DNA of 64,000 nucleotides from Acidobacteriaceae bacterium (lineage in GTDB: Bacteria; Acidobacteriota; Terriglobia; Terriglobales; Acidobacteriaceae). The notes beneath the pieces were generated by a model, which saw nothing but the letters and a program-made list of their open reading frames with translations, searched no databases and was not told the DNA's origin. Location of the stretch: NCBI GenBank assembly GCA_025462735.1, contig JAOAPC010000018.1, positions 179,182 through 243,181 of the forward strand. Reading direction: 5' to 3'. Below, piece by piece: positions 15,574-25,105 of the stretch (within the stretch, counting starts at the first letter, position 1; the number at the start of each line of letters is the position of its first letter). Made by a program: the position numbers and the translations under genes.

Positions 15574-16080
15574 TTAAGCCGACTTCTCAGCCGCGGGGGC
15601 TTTCGCAAACAGAATTTCAAACACCAATAACCCTGCGCCGACCACGATCGCGCTATCGGCTACGTTGAATGCGGGCCACTGGTACGATCCGAGATAGACG
15701 AGAAGAAAATCCACCACCCGCCCGCTGAGCAACCGGTCCCACAAGTTTCCGAGCGCGCCCCCAAGAATCAGGGACAATCCTATACCCGTGGCTGTCATGG
15801 TGTGGCTGCTGCGCCATAGCAGCGCGGAGACAATCACCAGCGCAACAATCGAGAACAGCACCAGCAGCGCGATTTTCCATTCCGAAGGAGACTCGGCAAA
15901 AAGGCCGAATGCCGCACCGCGGTTTTCCACGTGCGTAATGTAGAACACACGCGGTATGACGGTGATGCTGTCGTGCAGCGAAATGTCTCGCGCCACCAAC
16001 CATTTCGTGTAGCGGTCGAGCAGCAACACACCCAGGGCAATCAACAAATGAAATCTGCGCATTACTCGCTGGCCACTCAT
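15574..16080 (-). CDS. lspA: Lipoprotein signal peptidase LspA
   Basis: The 168-residue inner-membrane aspartyl protease has four transmembrane segments and removes signal peptides from prolipoproteins after Lgt action. Seen: LLLDRYTKWLVA in helix 1, VENRGAAFGLF (box B/C), LGGALGNLWDRLLSGRVVDFLLV containing the first catalytic Asp, and WPAFNVADSAIVVG with the second. A start at MRRFHLL (16062) is also possible. The gene lies 8 bp after the ileS stop codon, reproducing the common ileS-lspA gene pair. Confidence 0.93.
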   Translation of the reverse strand: MSGQRVMRRFHLLIALGVLLLDRYTKWLVARDISLHDSITVIPRVFYITHVENRGAAFGLFAESPSEWKIALLVLFSIVALVIVSALLWRSSHTMTATGIGLSLILGGALGNLWDRLLSGRVVDFLLVYLGSYQWPAFNVADSAIVVGAGLLVFEILFAKAPAAEKSA

Positions 16081-16088
16081 TTCAGGGT

Positions 16089-18956
16089 TTAAGGATTAGA
16101 TGATACGGGATTGGCTGAGGCTTCGATCTCCTTTACTACGGGCGTGCACCGTTCGCACAATGTGGGATATTTCTGATCTTCTCCGACGCGAGTCGAATAG
16201 TTCCAGCATCGCTCGCATTCTGCGCCCGCGGCCTTTGCGACTTCGACCGCCAGATGTCCGGTTCCGTTGCGTGACGGCCCGCGCTCCAGGTCAACTTGCG
16301 AAACTATAAATGCATAACGGAGGTCGGGTTGGTAGCGCTCCAGTACCGGATAGAACGGATCAGAGGCCGTCACCTTCACTTGCGCTTCCAAGCTCTTTCC
16401 GATCTGCTTTCGATTGCGGGCTTCTTCGAGCGCCTTCAAGACCTGATCGCGTACTGCTAGCAACTTAGCCCAATCTTCCGACTGCTTAGGATCTTCCGCC
16501 GCTACGCCTTCGCCGAGAATATCCGTGGCCTCAGGAAACTTCGCCAGATGAACGCTTGCCGGACGTGACTCCAGTTGCGGCAAATACTGCCAGACCTCGT
16601 CACAGGTGAAGCTCATGATCGGGGCCAGCAATCTGACCAGCGCCTCACCGATGCGCCACAGCGCGGTCTGCGCAGCGCGACGTCCCAGCGATTTCTTGCC
16701 GTAGGTATAAAGCCGGTCCTTCACGATGTCCACATAAAACGCACTCAGCTCGACGACTACGAAATGATTCACCGCGTGATAGATCTTATGAAATGCGAAT
16801 TCCTCATACCAGCGGATGATGTCTGCGGACAAAGCCCAGGTCTTACGCAGGATGTACTGGTCCACAGCCTCGAGCTTGCCGAACGGAACAGCGTCGCGAG
16901 CAGGATCGAAACCATCCAGATTACTCAAAACGTAACGAAAAAGTTTGTTGCGGATGTCCCGATACGCTTCCGCAATGCGCTTCATCAGTTGTTCAGAGCC
17001 GACCACGTCCTCGCGAAAATCGACTGACGCAACCCAGAGCCGCACGACCTCCCCGCCCAGCCGGTTGGCAATGTCGACCGGGTCAACATCGTTGCCGCGG
17101 GACTTGGACATCGCCCGGCCCTGTTCGTCGAGCGTCCATCCCGGTGTTGCGACCATTTTGTACGGGGCGCTGCCGTGCGCGCCAATTGAGCAGAGTAGGG
17201 AAGACTGAAACCATCCCCGATACTGGTCTCCGCCTTCGAGATAAAGATCCGATGGCCAAGGCTGATTCGGTTCATTTGCAAACTCAACCAGGTAGCTACA
17301 GCCAGATTCGAACCACACGTCGAGGATGTCAGCTTCTTTCTGGAAGCTGGTTCCACCACAGTTTGGACACTTTACCCCGGCGATCAGACCATCAGCCTCG
17401 GACGTGTACCAGGAATCGGCTCCGGATCTCGCAAAAAGCTCTACGACTCTGCGATTTACTTGCGGGTCGTTAAGAGGTTGGTTGCAGCTTGTACAAACAA
17501 AAAGCGCAATTGGCACTCCCCAAATTCGCTGACGCGAAATAGTCCAGTCCGGCCGACTTTCGACCATGTTCGAAATGCGCTCTTCACCCCAGGTCGGGTC
17601 CCACTTCACCTTCTTGATCTCTTCCAGCGCGCGCGTGCGGAACGTGCCGCCGCCGGGCATCGGTGTTTCCATCGAAATGAACCACTGCTCGGTTGCGCGG
17701 AAGATCACCGGATTATGGCAGCGCCAGCAATGCGGATAAGAGTGTTCAACCTTTTCTTCATGCAGTAGGGCGCCGCGAGATTTCAACAATTCGATAATCG
17801 GCTGGTTGGCCTTGAAAACCTGCAAGCCATCGTATTCCGGCAGACCGTTGTGGATTTTCCCGGCAGCATCCACGTCGCAGGCAACGTCCAGCTTGTAGCG
17901 CTGACCGGTCGCGAAGTCCTCAGCACCGTGCGAAGGCGCGGTGTGGACTACTCCGGTTCCGGTGTCCATGGTGACGTAATCGGCGATCACGCCCAGAATC
18001 TTTCGCTGCTCCCACGGAAGAAACGGGTGATAAAACCATGTGTTCTCCATGACACGGCCGGGAAAGCGCGCAATGGTTTTCGCGTCGGGAAAGCCGGCTT
18101 TCTCAGCAACCGCCTTGGCGAGCTTCTCCGCGACGATGTAGATTCCATCCGGCGCTTCTAGAGCAACGTATTCCTCAGTAGGATGAAACGCGACCGCCAT
18201 CGAGGCGGGCAGGGTCCACGGGGTCGTGGTCCAAATGATGGTGAACACAGGTTTGTCCCCGTGAATTCTCGCATCACCGAGGGCCGGATCAATGGTTCGC
18301 GGATCAGACTGCAGCCGATACTTCACCCATACGGTCGGGCTGGTATGAGTTTCGTATTCAACTTCGGCCTCGGCCAGCGCTGTGCGATCGTGCATGCACC
18401 AGTACACAGGCCGGAGCCCCTTGTACACGAACCCTTTCTCAAAAAAATCGTAGAAAGTTTTGAGGACTACCGACTCATACTCAGGAGTCATGGTCGAATA
18501 CGGCTTGTCGAAGCGTCCCAGAACTCCTATACGTTTGAACTGTTCGCGCTGTAGATCCAAATATTTTTGTGCGTACTTGCGGCACTCCAGGCGCACGTCA
18601 ATCGGCTTCATTTGCAACTTTTTGCCGCCTAGTTGCTGATCTACCTTGATTTCGATTGGCAGGCCGTGGCAATCCCAGCCCGGAATGTAGGGGGCGTCGA
18701 AGCCAGCCATGTTCTTCGACTTTACGACGAAATCCTTCAAGCATTTGTTCAAGGCATGGCCAAGGTGGATCGGTCCATTGGCGTAGGGAGGTCCATCGTG
18801 CAGCACGTAGGTAGTTGCGCCTTTTTTAGCCTCGCGCACCCGCTCGTAGAGGCGCATTTCTGCCCATCTTTCCAGAATTTTGGGTTCATTCTGGGGCAAA
18901 TTGGCTTTCATGGGAAAGCCGGTTTTAGGCAGGTTAATAGTAGATTTCAGGTCCAC
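16089..18956 (-). CDS. ileS: Isoleucyl-tRNA synthetase
   Basis: The 955-residue class I tRNA synthetase charges tRNA-Ile. The HIGH-type motif is HLGH at 64-67 within PYANGPIHLGHALNK; the KMSKS loop is AMSKS at 615-619. The editing (CP1) domain lies between them (TTTPWTLPASMAVAFHP, GTGVVHTAPSHGAEDF). A C-terminal zinc-binding segment CERCWNYSTRVG...CERC is typical of bacterial type 1 IleRS. It is followed directly by lspA. A sigma-70-like promoter lies about 35-60 bp upstream. I saw no T-box leader. Confidence 0.95.
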   Translation of the reverse strand: MDLKSTINLPKTGFPMKANLPQNEPKILERWAEMRLYERVREAKKGATTYVLHDGPPYANGPIHLGHALNKCLKDFVVKSKNMAGFDAPYIPGWDCHGLPIEIKVDQQLGGKKLQMKPIDVRLECRKYAQKYLDLQREQFKRIGVLGRFDKPYSTMTPEYESVVLKTFYDFFEKGFVYKGLRPVYWCMHDRTALAEAEVEYETHTSPTVWVKYRLQSDPRTIDPALGDARIHGDKPVFTIIWTTTPWTLPASMAVAFHPTEEYVALEAPDGIYIVAEKLAKAVAEKAGFPDAKTIARFPGRVMENTWFYHPFLPWEQRKILGVIADYVTMDTGTGVVHTAPSHGAEDFATGQRYKLDVACDVDAAGKIHNGLPEYDGLQVFKANQPIIELLKSRGALLHEEKVEHSYPHCWRCHNPVIFRATEQWFISMETPMPGGGTFRTRALEEIKKVKWDPTWGEERISNMVESRPDWTISRQRIWGVPIALFVCTSCNQPLNDPQVNRRVVELFARSGADSWYTSEADGLIAGVKCPNCGGTSFQKEADILDVWFESGCSYLVEFANEPNQPWPSDLYLEGGDQYRGWFQSSLLCSIGAHGSAPYKMVATPGWTLDEQGRAMSKSRGNDVDPVDIANRLGGEVVRLWVASVDFREDVVGSEQLMKRIAEAYRDIRNKLFRYVLSNLDGFDPARDAVPFGKLEAVDQYILRKTWALSADIIRWYEEFAFHKIYHAVNHFVVVELSAFYVDIVKDRLYTYGKKSLGRRAAQTALWRIGEALVRLLAPIMSFTCDEVWQYLPQLESRPASVHLAKFPEATDILGEGVAAEDPKQSEDWAKLLAVRDQVLKALEEARNRKQIGKSLEAQVKVTASDPFYPVLERYQPDLRYAFIVSQVDLERGPSRNGTGHLAVEVAKAAGAECERCWNYSTRVGEDQKYPTLCERCTPVVKEIEASANPVSSNP

Positions 18957-19421
18957 GCGGTGGGAGCTCCAAACACTTGATCTACTTAATTATAGGGAGC
19001 AATCGAGTGAACGTCTATTTGAGCCTAACCTGAGCTGCTGAATACAGTCACTTCTAGGCTGTTTTTACAGAGTTTCCGGCATGTATTTGCAGCCCAGTGA
19101 CAACTTCGCGGGGACTATTCGGTAAAACTTTGGTGCTGGGCGCGACGATCAACCCGCGAAAATCTTATTTGCGCGTGTACAATTTCCGCAAGTTACGTTT
19201 CCCGAGATGCAGCATCTAATCTGGATGATTGGGAACGTCATTCGGGTCTGTCGGGTCTGTCGGTAAATGGACGGTTTCCAGTAAGGTTATGAGTGAGATT
19301 ACTGCCGGTGGCAACTTGATCGGGACACTCGTCACCTAAGAGATTAGCGATCAGGCCAAAAAAACTGATCCAGAAAAGAAGACCAGAGACTGGCCTCTTA
19401 ACTTACGACTCGGGTAACATA
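18957..19421. other. Intergenic region between divergent ileS and TonB-family gene
   Basis: 465 bp without a convincing gene. It holds the ileS promoter candidate, a short direct repeat CGGGTCTGT at about 19242-19262, and a small inverted repeat GATCAG/CTGATC (19349-19354, 19365-19370) around an A-rich loop, 50 bases before the plus-strand gene. No tRNA or known riboswitch pattern was recognised. Confidence 0.5.
18989..19017 (-). promoter_or_regulatory. Candidate sigma-70 promoter for ileS-lspA
   Basis: On the minus strand a perfect TATAAT (18989-18994) is preceded, after a 17-base spacer, by TAGACG (19012-19017), four of six matches to TTGACA. The predicted transcript start is about 25 bases before the ileS ATG. 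Confidence 0.5.
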
Positions 19422-20420
19422 ATGGCAACCTTGGAATTTAAACCACCGCAAAGCTCCACGCCGGAACCCGAACTCAATCTGCTCATGCCGAAGGGCTCTG
19501 AGCAGTCACTGTGGAAGTCGCTTGTCCAGAATGTTGAGGACACCTTCTTCCCTAAGAAGCAGCCGCCCCTTGTGCTGACTTCGAAGCCCGTCCCCGTCAA
19601 AGATATCTGGGGCTTCTACGATCACAAGAAGAGCAGCGCCGCGCTCTCCACTGTCGCCCACATCATCGTTCTCAGCCTGATCCTTGTGGGTACGTACTAT
19701 GTCGGCAAGAAAGTTGTAGAAAAGCCGAGGGAGAACGTGATACTGGTCGCGCCCGTCATGGACACGCCGGTCATGAAACCCTCGAAGCAGGAAGTCGCTG
19801 GCGGCGGCGGAGGCGGAGACCGAGACAAGTTTCAGGCTCCGAAAGGTCGCATCCCCAAACAGTCTCTGGAGCAGATCACTCCTCCAGCCATTGTCGTGAG
19901 GAACGATCATCCGAAGCTTGCGGTGGAACCGACCGTGGTCGTACCCCCGCAGGTGAGGTTGCAGGCTAGCAATACTCTGAACCTCGGCAATCCGACCGCG
20001 CCAATGCCTTCTGGTCCGCCTTCGAACGGAACGGGATCGGGCGGCGGCATCGGTTCAGGTAATGGCGGTGGAATCGGTGTTGGTAGTGGGCCCGGAGTTG
20101 GTGAAGGCCGCGGCGGCGGTATCGGTGGCGGGGTGTTCCGCATTGGCGGCGGCGTCAGTGCTCCCAAGGCGACCTACGCGCCCGATCCGGAGTATTCAGA
20201 AGAGGCCCGCAAGGCCAAGTATCAGGGAGTGGTCGTTCTTACCCTGATCGTTGGTGCTGACGGCGTTCCTCGCGACATTCGGGTGACGAGGAGCTTGGGT
20301 CTCGGACTTGACGAAAAGGCAATCGAGACCGTGAAGACCTGGAAGTTCGATCCCGGAACGAAAGACGGCAAACCGGTAGCCACTTACGCAAACATCGAAG
20401 TCCAGTTCCATCTCTACTGA
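19422..20420 (+). CDS. TonB-family protein with Gly-rich linker
   Basis: The 332-residue protein has a long cytoplasmic N-terminus (about 75 residues, Pro-rich), one membrane segment (ALSTVAHIIVLSLILVGTYYVG), and a periplasmic linker that becomes very Gly-rich at about 200-245 (repeated GGGIGSG-type units). Residues about 250-332 are a TonB C-terminal domain (YAPDPEYSEEARKAKYQGVVVLTLIVGADG...GLGLDEKAIETVKTWKFDPGTKDGKPV). It probably transduces energy or force to the outer envelope. The long N-terminal domain is atypical for classic TonB and occurs in acidobacterial paralogs. It stands alone with its own terminator. No ExbB/ExbD genes are adjacent. Confidence 0.85.
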   Translation: MATLEFKPPQSSTPEPELNLLMPKGSEQSLWKSLVQNVEDTFFPKKQPPLVLTSKPVPVKDIWGFYDHKKSSAALSTVAHIIVLSLILVGTYYVGKKVVEKPRENVILVAPVMDTPVMKPSKQEVAGGGGGGDRDKFQAPKGRIPKQSLEQITPPAIVVRNDHPKLAVEPTVVVPPQVRLQASNTLNLGNPTAPMPSGPPSNGTGSGGGIGSGNGGGIGVGSGPGVGEGRGGGIGGGVFRIGGGVSAPKATYAPDPEYSEEARKAKYQGVVVLTLIVGADGVPRDIRVTRSLGLGLDEKAIETVKTWKFDPGTKDGKPVATYANIEVQFHLY

Positions 20421-20443
20421 TTTTTCTGCGCGCACACAGTGCG

Positions 20444-20476
20444 GGGCCTGGCTTCGGTCAGGCCCTAATCTTTTTG
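20444..20476 (+). terminator. Rho-independent terminator after TonB-family gene
   Basis: A 7-bp stem GGGCCTG/CAGGCCC (20444-20450, 20459-20465) with an 8-base loop is followed by TAATCTTTTTG. It sits 24 bp after the stop codon. Confidence 0.8.
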
Positions 20477-20484
20477 TTGAATTC

Positions 20485-21357
20485 CTATTCTTTTAATTCG
20501 ATGTGAGTAACGTCGGTCATCGGACGGCCTAGAAAAAGCTTCCCTAAGCGTTGGAATTTTTGCGCAGAATCTGTCACAAAGAATTTGATCTTGCCATGAT
20601 CATCATGAGGATGCTGGTGCGTGGCTTCGCCGAACCGGCCAGCATTCTCCGATTTTTTGCCCAGGAGATTTGAAACTGTGAGTGCCGTTGATTCCGCCGA
20701 ATCAACCAACGTGACACTTTTAGGCGCCACCCTTTGCAGAACCGGCTTCAGCAACGGATAGTGAGTACATCCTAGCAAGAGCACGTCGGCTGAACTGAAA
20801 CCATCAGCAAAAGCTTCCGCAAGGTAAATTCCTGCCACTTGCTGCGTCACCGCATGATCGGTCCATCCTTCTTCAACCAGGGGAACCAGCAGAGGACATG
20901 CTTTTTCGCGCGATTCGACTTGATGCTTTGCCAGCGCATTCCGATAGGCATGGCTGGAGATCGTAGCCTCGGTTCCGATGACCACAACCTTCTTGATGGA
21001 GGATACAGCCACAGCCTGTTGTGCGCCCGGTTCAATCACTCCTACAACCTTCACCGACGCGGTTTGCCGAATCTGTTCGAACGCCAGTGCGGTCGCCGTA
21101 TTGCACGCAATCACCAGCAGTTCGGCTCCTTGCTGTTCAAGGAACCGCGCGGCCTCGCACGCGTACTTGGCGACTGTCTCAACCGATTTCGAACCGTAGG
21201 GAAGGCGGGCGGTGTCGCCGAAGTAAAGATATTCCGCGTCTGGGACGAGCTCAAGTAAAGCTTTAAGTACGGTGAGGCCGCCGAAGCCCGAGTCGAAGAC
21301 GCCAATTTTCGTCATTTCGGTTGTTGCCGGCAGAGAACGGGGCAAGGATTCATTCAT
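20485..21357 (-). CDS. murI: Glutamate racemase MurI
   Basis: The 290-residue cofactor-independent racemase makes D-glutamate for peptidoglycan. Seen: IGVFDSGFGGLTVLKAL with the substrate-binding DSG, YFGDTARLPYGSKS, catalytic Cys in VIACNTATA, and the second catalytic Cys in LLGCTHYPLL. The ATG at 21355-21357 overlaps the stop of the upstream ABC-ATPase/DtxR gene by 8 bases, indicating translational coupling. A start at MTKIGVFDSG (21315) would also fit the family. Its place as the last gene of a putative iron-transport operon is probably incidental. Confidence 0.93.
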   Translation of the reverse strand: MNESLPRSLPATTEMTKIGVFDSGFGGLTVLKALLELVPDAEYLYFGDTARLPYGSKSVETVAKYACEAARFLEQQGAELLVIACNTATALAFEQIRQTASVKVVGVIEPGAQQAVAVSSIKKVVVIGTEATISSHAYRNALAKHQVESREKACPLLVPLVEEGWTDHAVTQQVAGIYLAEAFADGFSSADVLLLGCTHYPLLKPVLQRVAPKSVTLVDSAESTALTVSNLLGKKSENAGRFGEATHQHPHDDHGKIKFFVTDSAQKFQRLGKLFLGRPMTDVTHIELKE

Positions 21358-22606
21358 CGCCTCGCGTGTTCAATACGCCACCGGCACGAGCGCGGGTCAG
21401 AGGTCCCCGAGATAGGTCCGATTGAGCAGCTTCGCCGCAGCATCTTCCCGGCGGAATCGGAGCCCCATGCGGGCAGGTTTTCGGGTGTCCCAGGAATGTG
21501 CAGATTTTGTCTGTAGCTTCCGGCGAGAGGATGTGTTCGAACTTACATGCCTGCTGCTCAATTTCCGTTTCGCTGTCCATAGCCAGGCTGTCGGTGAATA
21601 AGCGCTCGGCAAGCCGGTGCCGTCGAATGATATCTGCTGCTCGCTGGCGTCCTTTTGCGGTCAGCTCGACGATCATGCTGCCGTCGCCGATAGACACACC
21701 TGCCGGTTTGAGAGCGTCATGGCAGGGGTTCACGAAGATCTTGTGATCGTGAGCAATCGGCGGATGCGGCCTGGTATCCACCAGTCCCATTTCGCGCATC
21801 TTTTCAACCGCAATGCTGACCGGGAGAGCACCATGCACTTCCATGTGTTCTAGTTCTGCAATCTGGTTGTGCTCGTCGAGGACCCAAAGTTCTTCGAGCA
21901 CCTCTTCGATTTGCTCTTCATCGGCCATGGCGAAAACTTCCTGCGCTGCAATTTTGCCGTGATGCAGCTCAATGCGGCGGTCGCCGAGCCGTGCTACCAC
22001 GGGATCGTGCGTCACCATAACGATGGTCCGGCCTTGGCGATGAAGATCACGCAATAAGCCGAGCACGATTTCCTCATTCATCGCGTCAAGATTTCCAGTA
22101 GGCTCGTCGGCCAGAATAATTTGTGGATCGTTGATGAGAGCGCGTGCAATGCAGACGCGTTGTTGCTCACCACCAGAGAGCTGCGCAGGCAAGTGGTTCG
22201 GACGATCTCGCAGGCCCACGCGAGCCAGCGCCTCTAGAGCTTCCTTCTCATCGGTCATGCTATGAAAATATTGCGCCAACATGACATTTTCGACTGCGGT
22301 TAGATAGGGAATCAAATGGTATTGCTGAAATACGAATCCAATCTTCTCCGCGCGCACGCGCGTCAGCTCCTTCGTCCCGAGCTGCGCCACATTTTCGCCG
22401 TCCAACCAGATTTGACCCGTGTTCGGACTGTCTAGGCAGCCAATCAGATTCACCAGCGTGGATTTGCCCGAGCCTGATGGCCCCATCACCGCAATCCACT
22501 CTCCACTCTCGACGCTCAGTGTGAGATCATCCAGTGCGCGAATGGTGCCGCCTGCAGCCCCTGCCCTTGCTGGGTAAAATCTGCTGACTCCATTCAGCCG
22601 GATCAT
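21350..22606 (-). CDS. ABC ATPase fused to DtxR/IdeR-like metalloregulator
   Basis: The protein has 418 residues. Residues 1-225 are a LolD/MacB-class ABC ATPase: Walker [10 protein letters not shown] (42-50), signature LSGGEQQR (143-150), Walker B IILADEP (163-169) and switch H200. Residues about 228-390 look like a complete DtxR-family repressor: a degenerate winged helix ([14 protein letters not shown]...[14 protein letters not shown]), then [29 protein letters not shown] and [14 protein letters not shown]. Potential metal ligands H330, E334, C354, E357 and H358 align with IdeR H79, E83, C102, E105 and H106; IdeR H98 is replaced by Glu. The wing region carries an insertion of about 35 residues. 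It would energise the two adjacent FtsX-like permeases. The regulator part could sense Fe(II)/Mn(II), either repressing its own operon or gating the ATPase. The fusion is seen; its role is inference. Confidence 0.88.
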   Translation of the reverse strand: MIRLNGVSRFYPARAGAAGGTIRALDDLTLSVESGEWIAVMGPSGSGKSTLVNLIGCLDSPNTGQIWLDGENVAQLGTKELTRVRAEKIGFVFQQYHLIPYLTAVENVMLAQYFHSMTDEKEALEALARVGLRDRPNHLPAQLSGGEQQRVCIARALINDPQIILADEPTGNLDAMNEEIVLGLLRDLHRQGRTIVMVTHDPVVARLGDRRIELHHGKIAAQEVFAMADEEQIEEVLEELWVLDEHNQIAELEHMEVHGALPVSIAVEKMREMGLVDTRPHPPIAHDHKIFVNPCHDALKPAGVSIGDGSMIVELTAKGRQRAADIIRRHRLAERLFTDSLAMDSETEIEQQACKFEHILSPEATDKICTFLGHPKTCPHGAPIPPGRCCGEAAQSDLSRGPLTRARAGGVLNTRGDE

Positions 22607-23728
22607 CTACTCTCCCCTCAGAATCATAGCGGGCTGAATCTGACGCAGCAATCGCAAAGGAAGCAAAGTAGCAATCAGCGTGACCACAAGGCAGCCGGCC
22701 AGCACCGGTGGAAGAATAAGGAGACGAGGGGCGACGGGGGCGTGAAAATTTACCCGGCCAATCCAGGCGGCGATGCCGGTCCCCACCACGAATCCGAGTA
22801 AAGCTCCACTACACGCAAGAACGGCAGCTTCGCCCGAAACGAATAATGCAATCACTCTGTCGGATCCGCCGATGGCCTTCATAATTGCAAAATCGCGCCG
22901 CCGATCGTATAGCCAGCCCGTGAGCGTTGCCAGCACGCACAAGGCAGCCGTGCAGACGATAAAAATCGCCGACCAGAGCAGCGTTGACCGGGTCTTGCCC
23001 AGGATATTGGCCTCTCCCTCGGTAACCTGCCGTACCGGACGCACATCAGCGCCCGGAAGACCCGCTTGGAGAGTCGCGAGCAGGGAGTTGACCTCAGCGG
23101 CAGATCCGTACGCGGCAATTTCCACTACCGAGGGCTGGAGTCCAGTCCAGGACTGAAAATCCTGCGTCGAAATGTAGACGCGGTTGTCTTCGCCAGCCCC
23201 GGTTTGCACAGTGCCTGCTGGCGAAAGACGAATCGTGCGCCCCTGATACGTGAGCGGGAAAGGCGCACCATCGGAAGTGATGACCCGCGCCGCGCGAATT
23301 CCGACCAGAGCCTGTCCGGCGTTATCGGGCCAGGATGGGACCGCCCACCACGGATTCAGCTTTCGCACTAAAGCAAAATCTGTTCCGGCGACGACAACCG
23401 GCTGATCTTTTTCTGTGTGCGCGACTGCGTATGCGAATGGAACGGCAAGCCCGTGACCGGAGACCGCAGATTCGATTTGCCGCAAATTGTCCGGCGCAAA
23501 GCTCTCGCCTGTTTTTGCTCCAACCACAATATTCGCGCCGAACCGTCGAAATTCTTTTCGCAACTTAGTTTGAACATCCACAAAAAGATTCAGCATGGCC
23601 GTGGCCGCAGCCGCCGCGACAATAATGGCGAGCAATGCCGAGAGCGCCGTTCCTTTCCGCAGCACTGCTGCGCGGGCGAGCATCCGCAGAAACATCGGGA
23701 CACCCGTGCTGTGGCGGCGAGTATTCAT
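22607..23728 (-). CDS. FtsX/MacB-like ABC transporter permease
   Basis: The 373-residue protein has one N-terminal membrane helix (TALSALLAIIVAAAAATAMLNLF), a periplasmic MacB-core-like region (about 50-250, FGANIVVGAKTGESF...), and three C-terminal helices (STLLWSAIFIVCTAALCVLATLTGWL; EAAVLACSGALLGFVVGTGIAAW; RLLILPPVLAGCLVVTLIATLLPL) ending PAMILRGE, the canonical FtsX-family topology and ending. Its start overlaps the stop of the next permease by 4 bases (ATGA type). Its stop abuts the ATPase-DtxR start. Paired with the following permease it forms the membrane part of the putative iron-linked ABC system. Confidence 0.85.
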   Translation of the reverse strand: MNTRRHSTGVPMFLRMLARAAVLRKGTALSALLAIIVAAAAATAMLNLFVDVQTKLRKEFRRFGANIVVGAKTGESFAPDNLRQIESAVSGHGLAVPFAYAVAHTEKDQPVVVAGTDFALVRKLNPWWAVPSWPDNAGQALVGIRAARVITSDGAPFPLTYQGRTIRLSPAGTVQTGAGEDNRVYISTQDFQSWTGLQPSVVEIAAYGSAAEVNSLLATLQAGLPGADVRPVRQVTEGEANILGKTRSTLLWSAIFIVCTAALCVLATLTGWLYDRRRDFAIMKAIGGSDRVIALFVSGEAAVLACSGALLGFVVGTGIAAWIGRVNFHAPVAPRLLILPPVLAGCLVVTLIATLLPLRLLRQIQPAMILRGE

Positions 23729-24975
23729 GCTTCTCCCCGCAAAGCATGAACGGGATCGTACTTTACCGCCCGCCGAATCGCCGCAGCGCTGCCCGCAAAT
23801 GTCACCAGAATCGCGATGGCTAAAATCAGAGGCAACAGCACCGGTCCTACGGAGATAGCGGACCCAAAAATGGCATAGCCCAGCTTACGCGCAAGAAACG
23901 CTCCGCCTGCAAACCCCACCAATCCTCCGGCGCAGGCGAGCAGCACCGACTCCGTAATGAAGATTCCCGAAAGCGCGAGCTGGCCCGCGCCCAGCGCTTT
24001 CATCAATCCGATTTCTTGGCGCCGTTCAAACATTGCGTTCGCCATCGCCGCCGAAACCGCAAGCCCGGAGGTGAACAGCGCCGCAAGCGTGATGAGCAAC
24101 ATGAGTCCTTCGATGCGCGCGAGCACGTTGCCTTCGTTCTGCGCGACTTGCCGGATCTGCTCAGCATGAGAGTGCGGTATCACTTCCTGAAGTTGATACG
24201 CGATCGACTGCGGATACGGCGAGCAGTACCAACGATCGCGGTCAGCCGGAGTGAGAGAATCAGGATTACGCCTAGCGAAGGCATCTTCGGGCTTAGTCAC
24301 CGCGCTGACAAAAAGTTTGCGAACTGCTCCAGGCCGTTGCGAAATCGCCTGTGCCACGCTCAAAGGCGCAATGATCTGCTGATCTTCAGCGCCACCCGTA
24401 GAAACAATTCCAGAAACGCGATACGCTTTGCCATTGATCTGAATTTCCCCGCCGGATTCGATTCCGCGCTCCGCTGCCAGCTTTTCCCCAACCAATACTT
24501 GATTAGAATCATCCGCTGGCCACACGCCGTCGATCTTCCACCAGGGAAAAGTACTGCGCGCTCCGGTTGTGAACTCCTGAGTGCCGAACTTCAACTTCCT
24601 GGAAAAATATGTACCGACAAGAGTTACGTCCGCGTTGCCAAATTTCACATTGACCGGAAGCTCGGGTGCGAATCCGATGATGTTGTTACGCCAGAAGATC
24701 CCCTTGATCTTGGGGAGGTCGCCTTCGTTCAATAACGCCCCGCCCGCCGGCTTCAGGTCCACGCTGCCAATTTGCACATCCAAGCTCTCATCCGTGGGCG
24801 CGACCACCAGATTCGCTCCGTAGCTGCGCAGTTCGTGGCTGATTTTGTCACCAATGTCTATGGCAATAGCAATCATTGCGGTCGAGACCGCGGCGCCGAG
24901 TGTAACGGCGATAGCAATCAGCAGCTTGCGCCGCGTCTGCCGCCGGAATGATTCGTAAACTAGTCGGACAAACAT
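23725..24975 (-). CDS. FtsX/MacB-like ABC transporter permease
   Basis: The 416-residue protein starts from ATG 24975 (MFVRLVYESFRRQTRRKLL). A GTG six codons upstream is an alternative. Topology is one N-terminal helix (KLLIAIAVTLGAAVSTAMIAIAI), a large periplasmic domain (SHELRSYGANLVVAPTDESLDVQ onward) and three C-terminal helices, ending KYDPVHALRGEA, the common FtsX-permease end. It is about 25-30 percent similar by eye to the neighbour permease and probably heterodimerises with it. Paired FtsX-like permeases next to an FTR1-type permease are known from the Campylobacter P19/Cj1658-1663 iron system, which is the closest known gene arrangement. Confidence 0.84.
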   Translation of the reverse strand: MFVRLVYESFRRQTRRKLLIAIAVTLGAAVSTAMIAIAIDIGDKISHELRSYGANLVVAPTDESLDVQIGSVDLKPAGGALLNEGDLPKIKGIFWRNNIIGFAPELPVNVKFGNADVTLVGTYFSRKLKFGTQEFTTGARSTFPWWKIDGVWPADDSNQVLVGEKLAAERGIESGGEIQINGKAYRVSGIVSTGGAEDQQIIAPLSVAQAISQRPGAVRKLFVSAVTKPEDAFARRNPDSLTPADRDRWYCSPYPQSIAYQLQEVIPHSHAEQIRQVAQNEGNVLARIEGLMLLITLAALFTSGLAVSAAMANAMFERRQEIGLMKALGAGQLALSGIFITESVLLACAGGLVGFAGGAFLARKLGYAIFGSAISVGPVLLPLILAIAILVTFAGSAAAIRRAVKYDPVHALRGEA

Positions 24976-25105
24976 GATCAACTCAATAAGCACTCAATAA
25001 TGGGTTAGCCGGCACAGATGATTCTGGCGGCGTAGCCTTTCTCCGCGGCCTTTTTGTGGTCAAAACTCTTCATCTGGCCACGAAGAATACGGTAGAGAAG
25101 AAGAG

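Noticed and set aside
18957..19421. T-box leader upstream of ileS
   Set aside because: No T-box consensus or specifier-loop-like arrangement was recognised, and this leader is not expected outside Firmicutes and a few other groups.
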